A stretch of DNA of 64,000 nucleotides from Manduca sexta (taxonomy: Eukaryota; Arthropoda; Insecta; Lepidoptera; Sphingidae): contig NC_051120.1 of the NCBI RefSeq assembly GCF_014839805.1, positions 2,914,001 to 2,978,000 of the forward strand, given 5' to 3'. The notes below the pieces were generated by a model, which searched no databases, had not been told where the DNA came from, and saw only the letters and a program-made list of their open reading frames with translations. Shown here one piece after another: positions 43,501 to 49,652 of this stretch. The translations under genes were made by a program, and so were the position numbers. Position 1 is the stretch's first letter. Every line of letters begins with the position of its first letter.

Positions 43501-46067
43501 TGACATTGCAATTCTCGGAAGAACAATCTACTTGTCAATTAGTCGCATAAAAAATCCCATAAACAAAAAACGTGTACAAGTGTGAATAAGTTTAAAAGAA
43601 ATAAATTCACTAACTACCCAACACAGTTCACATGTCAAAATATGAAATATAATTAACAAATATCCCAGGCCATGTGAACCGACGCGAGTGGCGTGCGATG
43701 CGGGCGTGACACAACCCGACCCGGGTTTGCTTCCCTGGAGGCACCATTAGGGCCAATAACCATCAGTCGGTAGCCAGAGCCGAGCCCGCTAATTTTCTCT
43801 AATTTTCCTATCAAATCCCAAACTGAATTGTTTTTTGTGGCGGTAGCGTCCACCTAACTGTTTCGGATCGTGAGAACATCGATTTTTGTTACGTAATTAT
43901 TGTGTTTTTGCACGGTTTTTTGCTCTCAAGGCTGCGTTTTGGTTTGCGTGTGTTGTGTGAAATTCGGCCTTGTCGTAATGCGGTTAATTGAGCTTGAAGG
44001 AGATTCGCGGACGGTGTCAGATGTGTTTTATATTCGGTAACGTTCTGATGTCAAGGTTTGGTTTGTATGAGTGCAGTTTTTATACATCTCTCATTTACGA
44101 AACGCAGAGGAGTCAAGAGATTTTGGCCTAAATCAATATTGATGATTGAATTGTTGCATAGGTTAAAATACTTAATATTTTAAATACAAACAATATTTTA
44201 AATATAGATCTAGGCTTCGTGCTAATGCATAATAAAATACACTATATGTATTATCAAACAACAACAACAAAAAAATACGCCTTTTTCTCTTTCAGGGGCA
44301 AGCAGAGGCACACGCACATTTCCAGCTATGTTAAGTCTAACGTTATGTGGGGCGGGTCTATTACTTAACGGGCACATTTCCAGACTACGGGCTAATATTG
44401 AATAGAAAAATCCACACCACAATGCCTAACCCGGAACTCGAACCCGAGACCTCACCGCGATAGTAACACACAACTACGCTACCGAAGCTGTCGAGTTTTT
44501 AATTATAACGTCCGAACTTTTTTGAATTCTTAGAACTAAAATCCAATTCAAATATTCGCGTAACCTAATGCGTCATTGTCATGAGTAGCGTGCTGACAGA
44601 CATGCGTGTTATCATGGTGTATTAGCGGCATCCCTGTCGGCAGTGTAAAGGGATCTGCTTAAAAATAAATAAAAATAAAATACTTTATTTATCACGTAGG
44701 CGAACAAAGTTGCACTTATGATACGTCAAAACAAAGAATAAGAATAATTATTATTTCTAAACAACTATTAAAATTACTTATATAACTATGGAGATTTTAA
44801 ATTAGGGATAAAGTTTATACAAAAGACAAGGTACAAACCGAAGTAACCAGCTCGGGCTTCGTAATATATTGTTTGACTAAAGGTATTTCTGTATATCTAT
44901 AAGACGACAAAGTTATCGAAATAAAACGGATGGAGTCCGCGACGTGACCGTAAAGACTGCAGTCTTCGAAACGTCGGGGGAACATATAAAAACACGATAA
45001 AATTCGAAAAAAAAACTACAATTCGCTTAAAAATAAGAAATCATTACGAATAATATAATGTTAAGCAACTATTCTAAATAATAATAGCATTTAGAACTTG
45101 AATTATAATTGGAACATTGTCCTAATTTCATTAGATAAAGATGATCCGACCCTCACAACTACCACTGTATCGTTCATAAGCTAGGATCAACAGTCACGCG
45201 TTTTAAGATATTGAGTGAAGCTATCACTAAATAATATCACTGGTTTTAAGCAAATCCTGAAACTTTCGTAATCACTAAATCACCGAAAAATGTTTAACCA
45301 CTCCATGTAAGTCATTCTTTTATTAAAAATATCGCAAAGAAACTTATGTGTACTTTCAAGCAATTGACTGTTAAAAAGATTTCATCCGTATACACAAACA
45401 ATACTACTAGGCTGCTCAGTGAGCCTGAACGCATACCGTCGGCAATTTCATAATTTTCTTTGGCTTGGTTTAGCTTTATTTATCTGACAGCCGACTGAAG
45501 TAAAGTTGTATATATATGAGCCAATCACAGCGCTCTTCAGCGGTAGGATATATTTTATATCCGCCCGGATAGCGACCACGTTATACAAGATATTAAAACC
45601 CGCCATAGTGGCCCATGTAAGTTTGTCTCGTTCCAGGATCAGCCTGTGTATATCTGGTTCTAACAGGCCGACATAATTGTGTCGACTGACTGCATCTCTC
45701 GTAAATCGACATTCTATTGGACCCACCTCACTTACCATCAGGTACAGTGGAGTCACTTTGTCATGTCCATATACAAATAAAGCTGTCGTGCCGAAAGCAA
45801 TAAGAAACAGACTTATTATCACAGCATTGCTGCGTCCTTAACATTTCTGAATATGGATTTAATCTACATCCTAATGTAATCTTACCTTGTTGAAAGTAGT
45901 TGGACTTCCTGACGTACACGCAGACCAGTGCCATAAGTTGGAGCTGCGAGAGCCTCTGCCTGGTGGAAGGGGGGAGCGGCAACAGGTCCCGGAGGTTGGC
46001 GATCTCTGCGTTGATCAGGTCGCGACGGAGTTTGCTCGCGCCTTTCGTTGATTTGCCTTGGTCGAAC
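1398..46067 (-). CDS. dys: dysfusion-like bHLH-PAS transcription factor, partial, four exons
   Basis: Four minus-strand exons (46067-45886, 15918-15857, 14298-14209, 1571-1398) join in one frame to give 169 residues. Visible in order are a bHLH domain (KGASKLRRD basic region, helix 1 through NLRDLLPL, helix 2 [14 protein letters not shown]), a short linker, and a PAS-A domain ([16 protein letters not shown], then GDSVYDVID, then [10 protein letters not shown]). The KGASKxRRDxINAEI basic region marks the Dysfusion/NPAS4 class rather than Sima, Trachealess, Single-minded or Tango. Known of the family: Drosophila Dysfusion is a nuclear factor that pairs with Tango (ARNT) and acts in tracheal fusion cells and leg joints; vertebrate NPAS4 is activity-regulated. 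Splice phases agree at every junction and all intron ends are GT..AG. The start codon, later PAS-A strands, PAS-B and C-terminus are not found in the window. Orthology is inferred from motifs; dys is much likelier than another bHLH-PAS class. Confidence 0.88.
3413..3550. promoter_or_regulatory. CpG-rich islet with CRE, GC-box, NRF1-like and E-box motifs
   Basis: In an otherwise AT-rich intron this patch is strongly GC-rich with about 19 CpG dinucleotides. It carries a perfect CRE palindrome TGACGTCA (3432-3439), a GC box CCCCGCCC (3457-3464), an NRF1-like TGCGCGTGCGCA (3499-3510) and an E-box CACGTG (3522-3527). Such clustering is typical of a promoter or strong enhancer. Long open frames run through it on both strands, but these follow from GC content and show no family signature. 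Function is inferred. Confidence 0.4.
7262..7572 (-). repeat. SINE B copy, full length
   Basis: Reversed: CCAGCCCTGGATTATACACT at the left, CCTTCACCATTAAAGCGAAC in the middle, and the head complement GGGTTTTGAACTTGCGATCC to AAGCTGATGTCGC at the right. Confidence 0.75.
8049..8158. mobile_element. Foldback MITE
   Basis: The core arms 8072-8102 and 8107-8137 are 31-bp inverted repeats with two mismatches around a TAAT spacer. The pairing continues less perfectly outward through TATCATACCCTAA and its partner to about 8158. The whole unit would fold into one long hairpin. Confidence 0.7.
8803..9049. mobile_element. 247-bp MITE with TTA target duplication
   Basis: The left end GGGTCCATTCACAC pairs with the right end GTGTGAATGGATCC (one mismatch over 14), and TTA flanks both sides. 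The interior has no coding frame of note. Short TIRs with a TWA duplication fit PIF/Harbinger-type non-autonomous elements. Confidence 0.75.
11480..11700 (-). repeat. SINE B copy, head missing
   Basis: Reversed body from AATACCAATCCTTTATTATA to AATGCACACATAACTATAAA. The tRNA head is truncated. Confidence 0.7.
12750..12870. other. GC-rich islet with palindrome
   Basis: It contains near-duplicate CGGGCGCGGCTAAC and CGGCGCGGGCTAAC, then GGGTCAGATAC (12830-12840) facing GTATCTGGCCC (12845-12855) across a 4-bp loop. No coding frame with a recognisable product. It may be an old repeat or a conserved structural element. Confidence 0.4.
14095..14158 (+). mobile_element. RTE-like 3' tail
   Basis: TGGGGGAGGCTTATGTTCAG and CAGTGGACTTTATGTGGCTG followed by ATGATGATGATG match the last codons and tail of the copy at 54603. 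Confidence 0.65.
14209..14298 (-). CDS. dys: dys exon, first part of PAS-A
   Basis: Ninety bases encode 30 residues, [20 protein letters not shown] followed by [10 protein letters not shown]. This is the opening of a PAS fold: the first strands (GFLMMM, GKLLYIS) and the helix that leads to a conserved LGH. The acceptor is ATTGCAG and the donor ATG|gtgag, both strong, and the exon starts and ends in phase 0. It lies about 1.6 kb from the linker exon and 12.6 kb from the next PAS-A exon. Confidence 0.9.
14299..15856 (-). other. dys: dys intron between linker and PAS-A exons (1.6 kb)
   Basis: A short intron with GT..AG ends. It holds two minus-oriented pieces of repeat C (15052-15265 and 15300-15410). 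The rest is AT-rich and unremarkable. Confidence 0.8.
15052..15410 (-). repeat. Two repeat C copies in tandem
   Basis: A long reversed copy (15052-15265) and a second partial one (15300-15410) share GGCGGGTTTTAACAACTTGT / GGTGGGTTTTAACAACTTGT and the TCTTACCACCAGCAAA / TCCTACCACCAGCAAA end. Confidence 0.6.
15857..15918 (-). CDS. dys: dys exon, linker between bHLH and PAS-A
   Basis: This 62-base micro-exon encodes [20 protein letters not shown] after a split Val codon. It is bounded by a good acceptor (a T-rich run then TTGCAG) and the donor AAAG|gtacat. It enters with two bases of a codon and leaves in phase 0. That fits exactly the single trailing G of the bHLH exon and the phase-0 start of the PAS-A exon. 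The sequence has no known catalytic motif; it is the flexible stretch between helix 2 and PAS-A. The call rests mainly on splice sites, phase and its place between two clear exons. Confidence 0.82.
16025..16312 (+). repeat. SINE B copy
   Basis: The head GATAGTCCCGTTGGGTGTGG and B box GGTTCAAATCCC, then the standard body to CAGTGGGACAGTATAAAATA. Confidence 0.78.
16630..16800 (+). repeat. Repeat H copy
   Basis: ACTATTTTACGGACATTATC, CTCCAGACGTTTCGACAACT and TTGCAGCCTTCATGGTCACG recur at 20036-20085, 39335 and 44895 (reversed in the last two). Confidence 0.5.
17076..17336 (+). repeat. SINE A (tRNA-derived head)
   Basis: The head carries tRNA-like A and B boxes (GATGACATAGTT and GTTCGGATCCCGGG). 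The body has AGTATCAGCCCGGAGTCTGG, GGCGATAGGCTCGCCCCCTA and a tail GCGCCTCTGCATACCCTTTC before TGTG-rich sequence. The same order recurs in all SINE A copies. Confidence 0.75.
18668..18844 (-). mobile_element. 177-bp MITE, copy 1
   Basis: Terminal inverted repeats begin GACCCTTATTCT at one end and GGGCCTTATTCTC (complement) at the other. The element is flanked on both sides by CTG. It is inverted relative to the copies at 31330 and 51246, has the same length, and is nearly identical through the interior. No coding capacity. The 3-bp CWG target duplication and TIRs suggest PIF/Harbinger-type mobilisation. Confidence 0.85.
19783..20032. mobile_element. Interspersed repeat, CTAGCTGAGCCGACAGACG type
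   Basis: It begins ACTAGCTGAGCCGACAGACG and TTGTCCCGTC and ends GTGAAGTCGGTGCAGCCGTT with TATATATTAGAT. The layout resembles Helitron-derived repeats; no coding sequence. Confidence 0.4.
20036..20085 (+). repeat. Repeat H core fragment
   Basis: GTTGTCGAAGACTTTGCAGC and CTTCATGGTCACGGGGCGG, matching 16690-16740. Confidence 0.45.
20120..20425 (+). mobile_element. Non-LTR retrotransposon 3' end (repeat D)
   Basis: It contains GGTAGGTACCACCGCAATTT, GGATGGCAAGCGCAGTGGAA and ends GAACGGCAAGCTCGTCTCGT and AGCAATAAAATAAAAAC, a typical LINE end with a polyadenylation-like tail. Confidence 0.6.
24418..24722 (+). repeat. SINE B (tRNA-derived head), full length
   Basis: The head has A box ATAGCTTAGTTGGG and B box GGTTCAAAACCC. 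The body carries TGACTTTTCTAAAATTATG, GAAGGAAAACATCGTGAGGA, CACTAGGCCAGCGTGGTGGA and GCCCAACAGTGGGGCAGTAT, with an ATTAT-type end. Confidence 0.8.
25205..25325 (+). repeat. Repeat C fragment
   Basis: Diverged middle part (AAGCCCACCATAGTAGCATA, CAAGCCGGCATGTGAAGTGG). Confidence 0.45.
26312..26492 (+). mobile_element. Helitron-like element
   Basis: It starts ACTAATATATAAAACTGACG, has AACTACTAAACCGATT, TTATCCCGGAAAAGATATTG and ends CACGGGCGAGATCGCAAGCA followed by AAGGCTAATAG, in the same order as other family copies. Confidence 0.55.
26588..26700 (-). mobile_element. Non-LTR retrotransposon 3' end, ATCATCATC-tailed
   Basis: It starts TTATCATCATCATAAGC and TGTCCACTGCTGGACATACA, then AGGCCTCC, a reversed LINE end common in Lepidoptera. 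The body is 5' truncated. Confidence 0.55.
27837..27892. repeat. Inverted repeat, 22-bp arms
   Basis: The arm starting ATCATGTAACCAAATT and its complement differ at one base and are separated by 12 bp. It may be the core of a small foldback element. Confidence 0.7.
27940..28090 (-). repeat. SINE A remnant
   Basis: Diverged body pieces (CATGATATGATAAGGGCC, GACACAAATTCTAGATTCTG) in the order of reversed SINE A. A shorter piece with GGGTAGGCAGAGGTGCAACC lies just before at about 27655-27705. Confidence 0.4.
28530..28716 (+). mobile_element. Helitron-like element
   Basis: It runs from AACAAAGTCGCTTTCTCTGT via CGCAACGGATTTTGATGCGG to CAAAGCCGTGGCGGGTCGCTAGT, a hairpin-plus-CTAGT end. It is followed by a SINE A head. 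Confidence 0.6.
28748..28785 (+). repeat. SINE A head fragment
   Basis: GACTGCCTCGATGGTATAGT matches the tRNA head only; no body follows. Confidence 0.45.
29950..30175 (+). repeat. Repeat C copy
   Basis: It runs from GATATATTTTATATCCGCTC and GGATAGCGACTACC through AACCCGCCATAGTGGCCCAC and AACAGGCCGGCATAATTATA to CTTACCATCAGGTGCATTGG. The CTTACCATCAGG end recalls 3' tails of lepidopteran non-LTR elements; whether this is a SINE or a LINE end is unclear. Confidence 0.65.
31330..31506 (+). mobile_element. 177-bp MITE, copy 2
   Basis: It starts GGGCCTTATTCTCTATCC, ends CAGAATAAGGGCC and is flanked by CTG on both sides. The interior contains GCGTAACAAGCACG and CTCGAAGATAACATGACACG, shared with the other two copies. 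Confidence 0.88.
32562..32806 (+). repeat. SINE A copy
   Basis: The head GACTGCCTCGATGGCGTAGT is well preserved, with CTCGGGTTTGAT as the B box, and the body ends AAGGCGTGTGTGTATAAT. A full-length copy. Confidence 0.75.
32836..33090 (-). mobile_element. Helitron-like (Lep1-type) non-autonomous element
   Basis: It begins TTTTGCTCGCGGCTTCGTCC and ends ATAATATTAGTAGGAT, with TTCATCCAAATCCGTTCAGT in the middle. On the minus strand the terminus reads as a GC-rich hairpin followed by GCAAAAG, as in Helitron 3' ends. It directly follows a SINE A copy. Confidence 0.6.
33763..33996 (-). repeat. SINE A copy
   Basis: A reverse-oriented full copy: an ACACAC-rich tail, GGGTATGCAGAGGCGCAACC, then the head with TGGGATTCGAACCCAGGACC and CAACTACGCCGCCGAAGC. 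The B box is nearly perfect. Confidence 0.75.
34140..34232 (+). repeat. SINE B 3' fragment
   Basis: Only the end of the element is present, from GGTGGACTAAGGCCTAATCC to ATACAGGGCTGATATTATTA. Confidence 0.7.
35240..35490 (+). mobile_element. Degenerate non-LTR retrotransposon coding remnant (tentative)
   Basis: One frame reads [16 protein letters not shown] and later HQAMDRIK before a stop, which resembles the RWSDQI / A.DR.W stretch near the C-terminus of some non-LTR elements. Long chance-like frames run on both strands. No reverse transcriptase motif is present. Confidence 0.35.
36062..36195 (+). mobile_element. Helitron-like 3' tail
   Basis: It runs from CAAAGTCCCTTCGCCGCGTC to GGTCGAGGCCGCGAGCAAAATCTAGT. 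The GC-rich hairpin followed by CTAGT is the expected Helitron 3' terminus. Confidence 0.6.
36205..36385 (+). mobile_element. Helitron-like element immediately after another
   Basis: It contains AAACGGATTTGGATGAAATT, TTTTATCCCGGAAAAAAT and ends GGGCGAAGTCGCGAGCACAA followed by GTTAGT, a diverged version of the usual end. It lies head-to-tail about 10 bp after the copy at 36062. Confidence 0.58.
36485..36660 (+). repeat. Possible third tRNA-headed SINE fragment
   Basis: GGCGCGTTGGCATAG resembles an A-box region and GTCGCAGGTTAGGATCCGC a B-box region. Only one copy is seen here, so the call is weak. Confidence 0.25.
38013..38340 (-). repeat. SINE B copy
   Basis: Reversed body with TCCTCTACTGCTAAGAGGGA and CCTTCACCGTTAAAGCAAGC. 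The head side is interrupted and diverged (GTGTGTGCCCATTTGATTTG). Confidence 0.7.
39335..39440 (-). repeat. Repeat H copy
   Basis: CGTCACCACGAAGGCTGCAA, AGTCATCGAAACGTCAAGAG and AAAATCCGCGAAATAGTTTT are the reverse of sequence at 16630-16740. The class is unknown. Confidence 0.5.
41526..41779 (+). repeat. SINE A copy
   Basis: The head CTGTCTCGGTGGCGTAATTG and B box GTTCGAATCCCGGGTCG are well kept. It ends in a TG microsatellite. Confidence 0.78.
43653..43853 (-). other. GC-rich patch with an open frame, unknown
   Basis: A 66-codon minus-strand frame ([20 protein letters not shown] onward) lies in a patch richer in GC than its surroundings, inside the large dys intron. No domain is recognisable. 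It may be an alternative exon, an old repeat or chance. Confidence 0.25.
44271..44491 (-). repeat. SINE A copy, diverged
   Basis: Reverse orientation: GGGCAAGCAGAGGCACACGC, GGGCACATTTCCAGACTACG, ACTCGAACCCGAGACCTCAC and CAACTACGCTACCGAAGC. The body has an extra duplicated piece (CACATTTCCAG twice). Confidence 0.65.
44658..44740 (-). mobile_element. Short reversed LINE-like tail
   Basis: TAAAAATAAATAAAAATAAA, ATACTTTATTTATCACGTAG and GCGAACAAAGTTGCAC read on the minus strand as a 3' end with ATAAATAAAGTATTTTATTT. Confidence 0.4.
44895..45000 (-). repeat. Repeat H copy
   Basis: GTGACCGTAAAGACTGCAGT, CTTCGAAACGTCGGGGGAAC and AACACGATAAAATTCG, the reverse of the copy at 16630. Confidence 0.45.
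45542..45765 (+). repeat. Repeat C copy beside the dys bHLH exon
   Basis: The same sequence order as the copy at 29950, ending CTTACCATCAGGTACAGTGG. It ends about 120 bp from the donor of the bHLH exon. Confidence 0.65.
45886..46067 (-). CDS. dys: dys exon with bHLH domain
   Basis: The exon encodes one base completing a codon, 60 whole codons from [16 protein letters not shown] to [10 protein letters not shown], and a final G that joins TC of the next exon to give Val. The basic region, helix 1, a PPSTRQRLS loop and helix 2 are all present and uninterrupted, so the DNA-binding and dimerisation unit is intact. The donor is CAAG|gtaag at 45885. The acceptor is ambiguous. TCCTCCAG before 46067 has a pyrimidine-rich approach, while AAACAG before 46081 would add SISSR in frame and also has a pyrimidine-rich upstream tract. 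An in-frame ATG further upstream lies inside a TG microsatellite and is not a believable start, so a separate 5' exon is expected. Confidence 0.9.
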
Positions 46068-46111
46068 CTGGAGGAGATGGACTGTTTAATTTGAAGAGTA
46101 TAAAAGAAAAT

Positions 46112-46116
46112 ACACA

Positions 46117-46152
<36 letters not shown>
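46112..46152. repeat. CA/TG microsatellite next to the bHLH exon acceptor
   Basis: About 40 bp of nearly pure CA repeat with one TA interruption, read as TG in the direction of dys transcription. It ends only some 30-45 bp before the candidate 3' splice sites of the bHLH exon and creates a spurious Met-Cys-Val reading frame. Confidence 0.95.
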
Positions 46153-46155
<3 letters not shown>

Positions 46156-46411
46156 AGATATATCATGTCTGATATAACTTATAATTTGAACTTTTTTCGG
46201 CTAATTGGAACGTGATCCAGTATGAATGTTTGAAGTATTGTAAAATAACTCATGATACCATGATACCTACATATATCACATGTAGTTGTACATTATTGAT
46301 TTTGCTAATATTTTATTGTAGTTATATGTTGTAATTATAAACTTAATTAGTGTAATTAGTTTATCCGTTTTAATTGAAATAAATAATAAATAACGTGATA
46401 TGCTTACGTTT

Positions 46412-46585
46412 TGAAAACGTAGGCAAAGGCACAAATGTTGCATCCACTTTTTGCTGTGCTTATTCCCTCCCAATATGTAATAGGGGGCAAGCCTATCACC
46501 ATAACGGGCACATATTATAAAACCCAACATCACTTTACCCGACCCGGGGATCGAATCCGAGACCTCAGCACTGCAGTCAAATATT
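46412..46585 (-). repeat. SINE A copy, head truncated
   Basis: It contains AACGTAGGCAAAGGCACAAA, AATAGGGGGCAAGCCTATCA and GACCCGGGGATCGAATCCGA. The outer end of the tRNA head is missing. Confidence 0.65.
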
Positions 46586-47021
46586 CTTTTAAATTATTGC
46601 TCCAGAGGTGATTAGACGCTACACTTTTTTTTTCTTTTGTCTGCAGTCCCATTTGGGCTGTGTTACGTTTATGACATCAGTAAGAGCTAACGCATGTCAC
46701 GTTATTGTTGAAACTGACAAGATTCTGGATCCTATCCTTCTATTGGTCGATCAAAATCTTTAAAAAAGCGGATTACTTATATATTATTCTACTAGGTAAG
46801 CTATTCTAGTTCTATATCAAATTAAAATATGATTTTTTAAACTAGTAGCTAGCTAGCCATCTTACCAATGAATCAAAGGGAAATAAATATACGGAAATAT
46901 AAATTCTATTTCACAACATTCGTGGAACAAATACCGTACGTAACAAAAATTGAAACCATTCAATTAAGCAGTTAAGTATTTATGTTCATATAAAAATTAG
47001 TTCCATACGTATCCTAGTTGC

Positions 47022-47100
47022 TGCCGCCATCATGGCGGCCATTATTCTAAATCGATCGATAATTTTATCGTTCGATAATTTTGTTTTTTATCGTAAACGC
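47022..47100. promoter_or_regulatory. Pho/YY1-like palindrome plus CGATA cluster
   Basis: A perfect palindrome GCCGCCATCATGGCGGC (47023-47039) gives two opposed GCCAT cores, with a third GCCAT directly after. It is followed by ATCGATCGATAATTTTATCG and further CGATA/TATCG motifs. GCCAT is the Pho/YY1 core, and clustered CGATA resembles BEAF-32/DREF sites in flies. It lies about 1 kb upstream of the dys bHLH exon in transcript direction. A promoter, Polycomb-type element or insulator is possible; this is inference from motifs. Confidence 0.35.
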
Positions 47101-47479
47101 TGAATGTTTCCTAAACTTAAACCTTGGAATGTAAACGAAATAATAGTGTAGTAAAAGGTCAAATTTATAGCAATTTACGGTAAGGTTATATTGTAATGTC
47201 TTTGTTAATTTTTGTAGTGATTAATTGATATGTACTTGCTAGGTTAGTGCGCATATCATAGACTGTAAATCATAAATGTCAGTAGAAAAGGGTGAATTTT
47301 ACCGAAAGGTAATCGATCACAACATATAGGTACTAATAAGTATAAACATGGTCTGCAAATCGTTTTAATGATAATTAGATTTTACATAAATTACGAAAGG
47401 GTAACAGGAATAAGGGTATATGGATCCTTCGTCACTGGTATATATATGTATAATTTATACATTATTATATTTTGTTTTG

Positions 47480-47740
47480 ATTACTTAATTGCAGCTGTGT
47501 GTCAGGAAATTGGCGGTGTGATATCCCCGTGCCTCTGAAAGCACGTAAAGCCGTGCGTCCTGCGACTGATCCCTCTCCGGTCATGTCGGATTGCCGTCTC
47601 ACCGGACTATGTAAGTAAAGGATCAGAGAATGCACCTGTGTATTACTCACATAATTGTGCACTTTAATATGTCTTGGGTACTTAGCACATACTTGTGCAC
47701 TTTAATATGTCCTGCGTAGTTGGTTGATCTCCGTAGTGTT
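47480..47740 (+). mobile_element. Interspersed repeat, probably a non-LTR element 3' region
   Basis: GAAATTGGCGGTGTGATATC, GCACGTAAAGCCGTGCGTCC and CTCTCCGGTCATGTCGGATT are followed by TTGTGCACTTTAATATGTC, which occurs twice. This string is familiar as a dispersed lepidopteran repeat; the class is uncertain. Confidence 0.5.
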
Positions 47741-48917
47741 TGGCCGCCGTGGTCGAAATTCTTTTAGGAAGGAATCAGTCAATAATATTTTGTACACCCA
47801 ATGCTGGTCCATATTTTGCCGTTTTCTATTATATCCATCCCATTGTCAGTAAGCGAGTATCTTGAGCGATGGTCTTATCGTCTTATCATTTTGTCCTATA
47901 TTATATTTTTTTGTAATATTTATAAATATATTGTTAAAATACTCTTCGTGAACTCAAAATTTTGTGTATCGACTCTGCCATTTCGAAGATAATTCCGGTA
48001 AGAAGACAAAACACGTTTTTTGGTAACCCGAACATCAAAGACAGAAGTTTCAATATATTTGTATGTAATGCAATTGGTATAGGATCTGTGAAAGTTTTAA
48101 GCCATTTTCAACACTATGCTGATCTCGCGTCGTCTGAAGTGTCACAGTAAATTAGGTTTTAAATGTAGGCCATACGATACATTCTCTTAAATTTATAGCT
48201 AATAAATGCTCTCAACAAATGTCGAAATACGCGTCCTTACAATAACGTTTATCATTGAATTGGCCGCTGTTTTTAATAACTTTATCACTTATGCATGAAA
48301 TTGTCCAATTTGCAATTTAAATATATTATAACTGTTAAATAAACATCATCAAATTATAAAATTCGAATAAATTATGAATGCTAAATGTTTAATTACGATT
48401 ATTTATATAAAAAAATAATAATTTGGTAGTGCATTTATGAAAAAAGAACACTTTACGGCCGGCGCATATATGTCGGAGCGCAGCGCAAGTTACTATCAAA
48501 CTATTATTGACATTGTTAGCATTGAAATAATATTCAAAGTCAATTAAAACAACAATGTAATGCTAATTTAAATATGATCAATCTTTTTTGTTATTCTATT
48601 CTAAGTTTCATCTGACCTAGATCAAAGTTGGTCTAACAAAAAAATATTTACACTTCAAAAACATTCAGATAACTGACTAATATTCATCACTGGCTACACA
48701 CAAATACTAATAGCATAGCCAATTCAAAACACATTCACTGTATAAATTAGATTCAGCTCAGCGTTTGAACCTAGGCCTTCCGTTCACGTCAGTTTGGATA
48801 TTGCACGGTCCTTACTGCTGCTATGTGAAGCCCTTTGACCTCAGCGGTAGTAATCGTGGCCATATTAACATCACGTGTTAGTTTGAGATGGATTATTTGA
48901 ATGGATTTACTAGATTG

Positions 48918-49243
48918 TTTAGCGGCGGTAGCCTCGTTGTTCGTGGAACGAACTGCCGAAACTAATGCCCGCAGGTTCAAAACATAAGGACACACACCTC
49001 TGACTTTTCTAAAAAATTATGTGTGTATTCTTTGTGAATTATCGCTTGCTTAAACGGTGAAGGAAAACATCGTGAGGAAACCTGCATACCTGAGAAATTC
49101 TCTATAAAAATTTTCGAAGGTGTGTGAACTCTACCAATCCGCACTAGGCCAGCGTGGTGGACTAAGGCCTAATCCCTCTCAGTAGTGGAGGAGGCTCGTG
49201 CCCAACAGTGGGACAGTATATAATACAGGGCTGATATTATTAT
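48918..49243 (+). repeat. SINE B copy, full length
   Basis: The head GCGGTAGCCTCGTTGTTCGT and B box GGTTCAAAAC, then the body through AACGGTGAAGGAAAACATCG to ATAATACAGGGCTGATATTA. Confidence 0.8.
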
Positions 49244-49427
49244 AATATATTGTTTGCAATATTGCTTTGTGATGAATCGTGTTGCTGAAGGTTTAGTATT
49301 CGGTTTTCTGATAGTCATAATTAACATGGATTTAAGTAATTTATTTAATACAGCCCAAGAAGTACAAAATGATAACACATTATTATACAACAGTTAACTA
49401 GATTTTTAAGTGTGCTAATTAATTGTA

Positions 49428-49652
49428 GGATATATTTTATATGCGCTTGGATAGCAACCTCTGTATACAAGGTGTTAAAACTCACCATAGTGGCTCACGT
49501 AAGTATATCGCGATCCGGGATCAACCTGTGTATATTCGGTTCCAAGAGGCCGGCATAATTGTGTCGACTGTCGACGGGTAATTATCCCTCGTCAGTCAAC
49601 ATTCTATTGGACCCCACTCCATTTACTATCAGATGCGGTGGGGTCATTTTGG
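49428..49652 (+). repeat. Repeat C copy
   Basis: Same order as other copies, with ACCTGTGTATATTCGGTTCC and TTTACTATCAGATGCGGTGG at the end. Confidence 0.65.

Larger units (their letters stand above)
15919..45885 (-). other. dys: dys giant intron between bHLH and linker exons (30 kb)
   Basis: The intron separates the bHLH exon from the PAS part and is largely built of mobile elements listed separately. No other gene could be supported. Stretches where I recognise nothing: 17340-18660, 18850-19780, 20430-24410, 24740-25200, 25330-26300, 26700-27640, 28800-29940, 33100-33760, 34240-35230, 35500-36060, 36670-38010, 38350-39330, 41000-41520, 41790-42200, 42880-43650 and 45000-45540. A few short open frames in these intervals lack family signatures and splice context. 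Confidence 0.78.

Noticed and set aside
46067..46147. In-frame Met (MCVCVCV...) upstream of the bHLH as the dys start codon
   Set aside because: The extension is encoded by the TG microsatellite and is followed by intron-like sequence with good acceptor sites; it is not a plausible N-terminus.
47001..47045. ATG-rich minus-strand frame (MAAMMAAATR...) as the dys first exon
   Set aside because: The only nearby GT donor leaves one base of a codon, which fits neither acceptor of the bHLH exon, and the frame is a by-product of the GCC/GGC palindrome.
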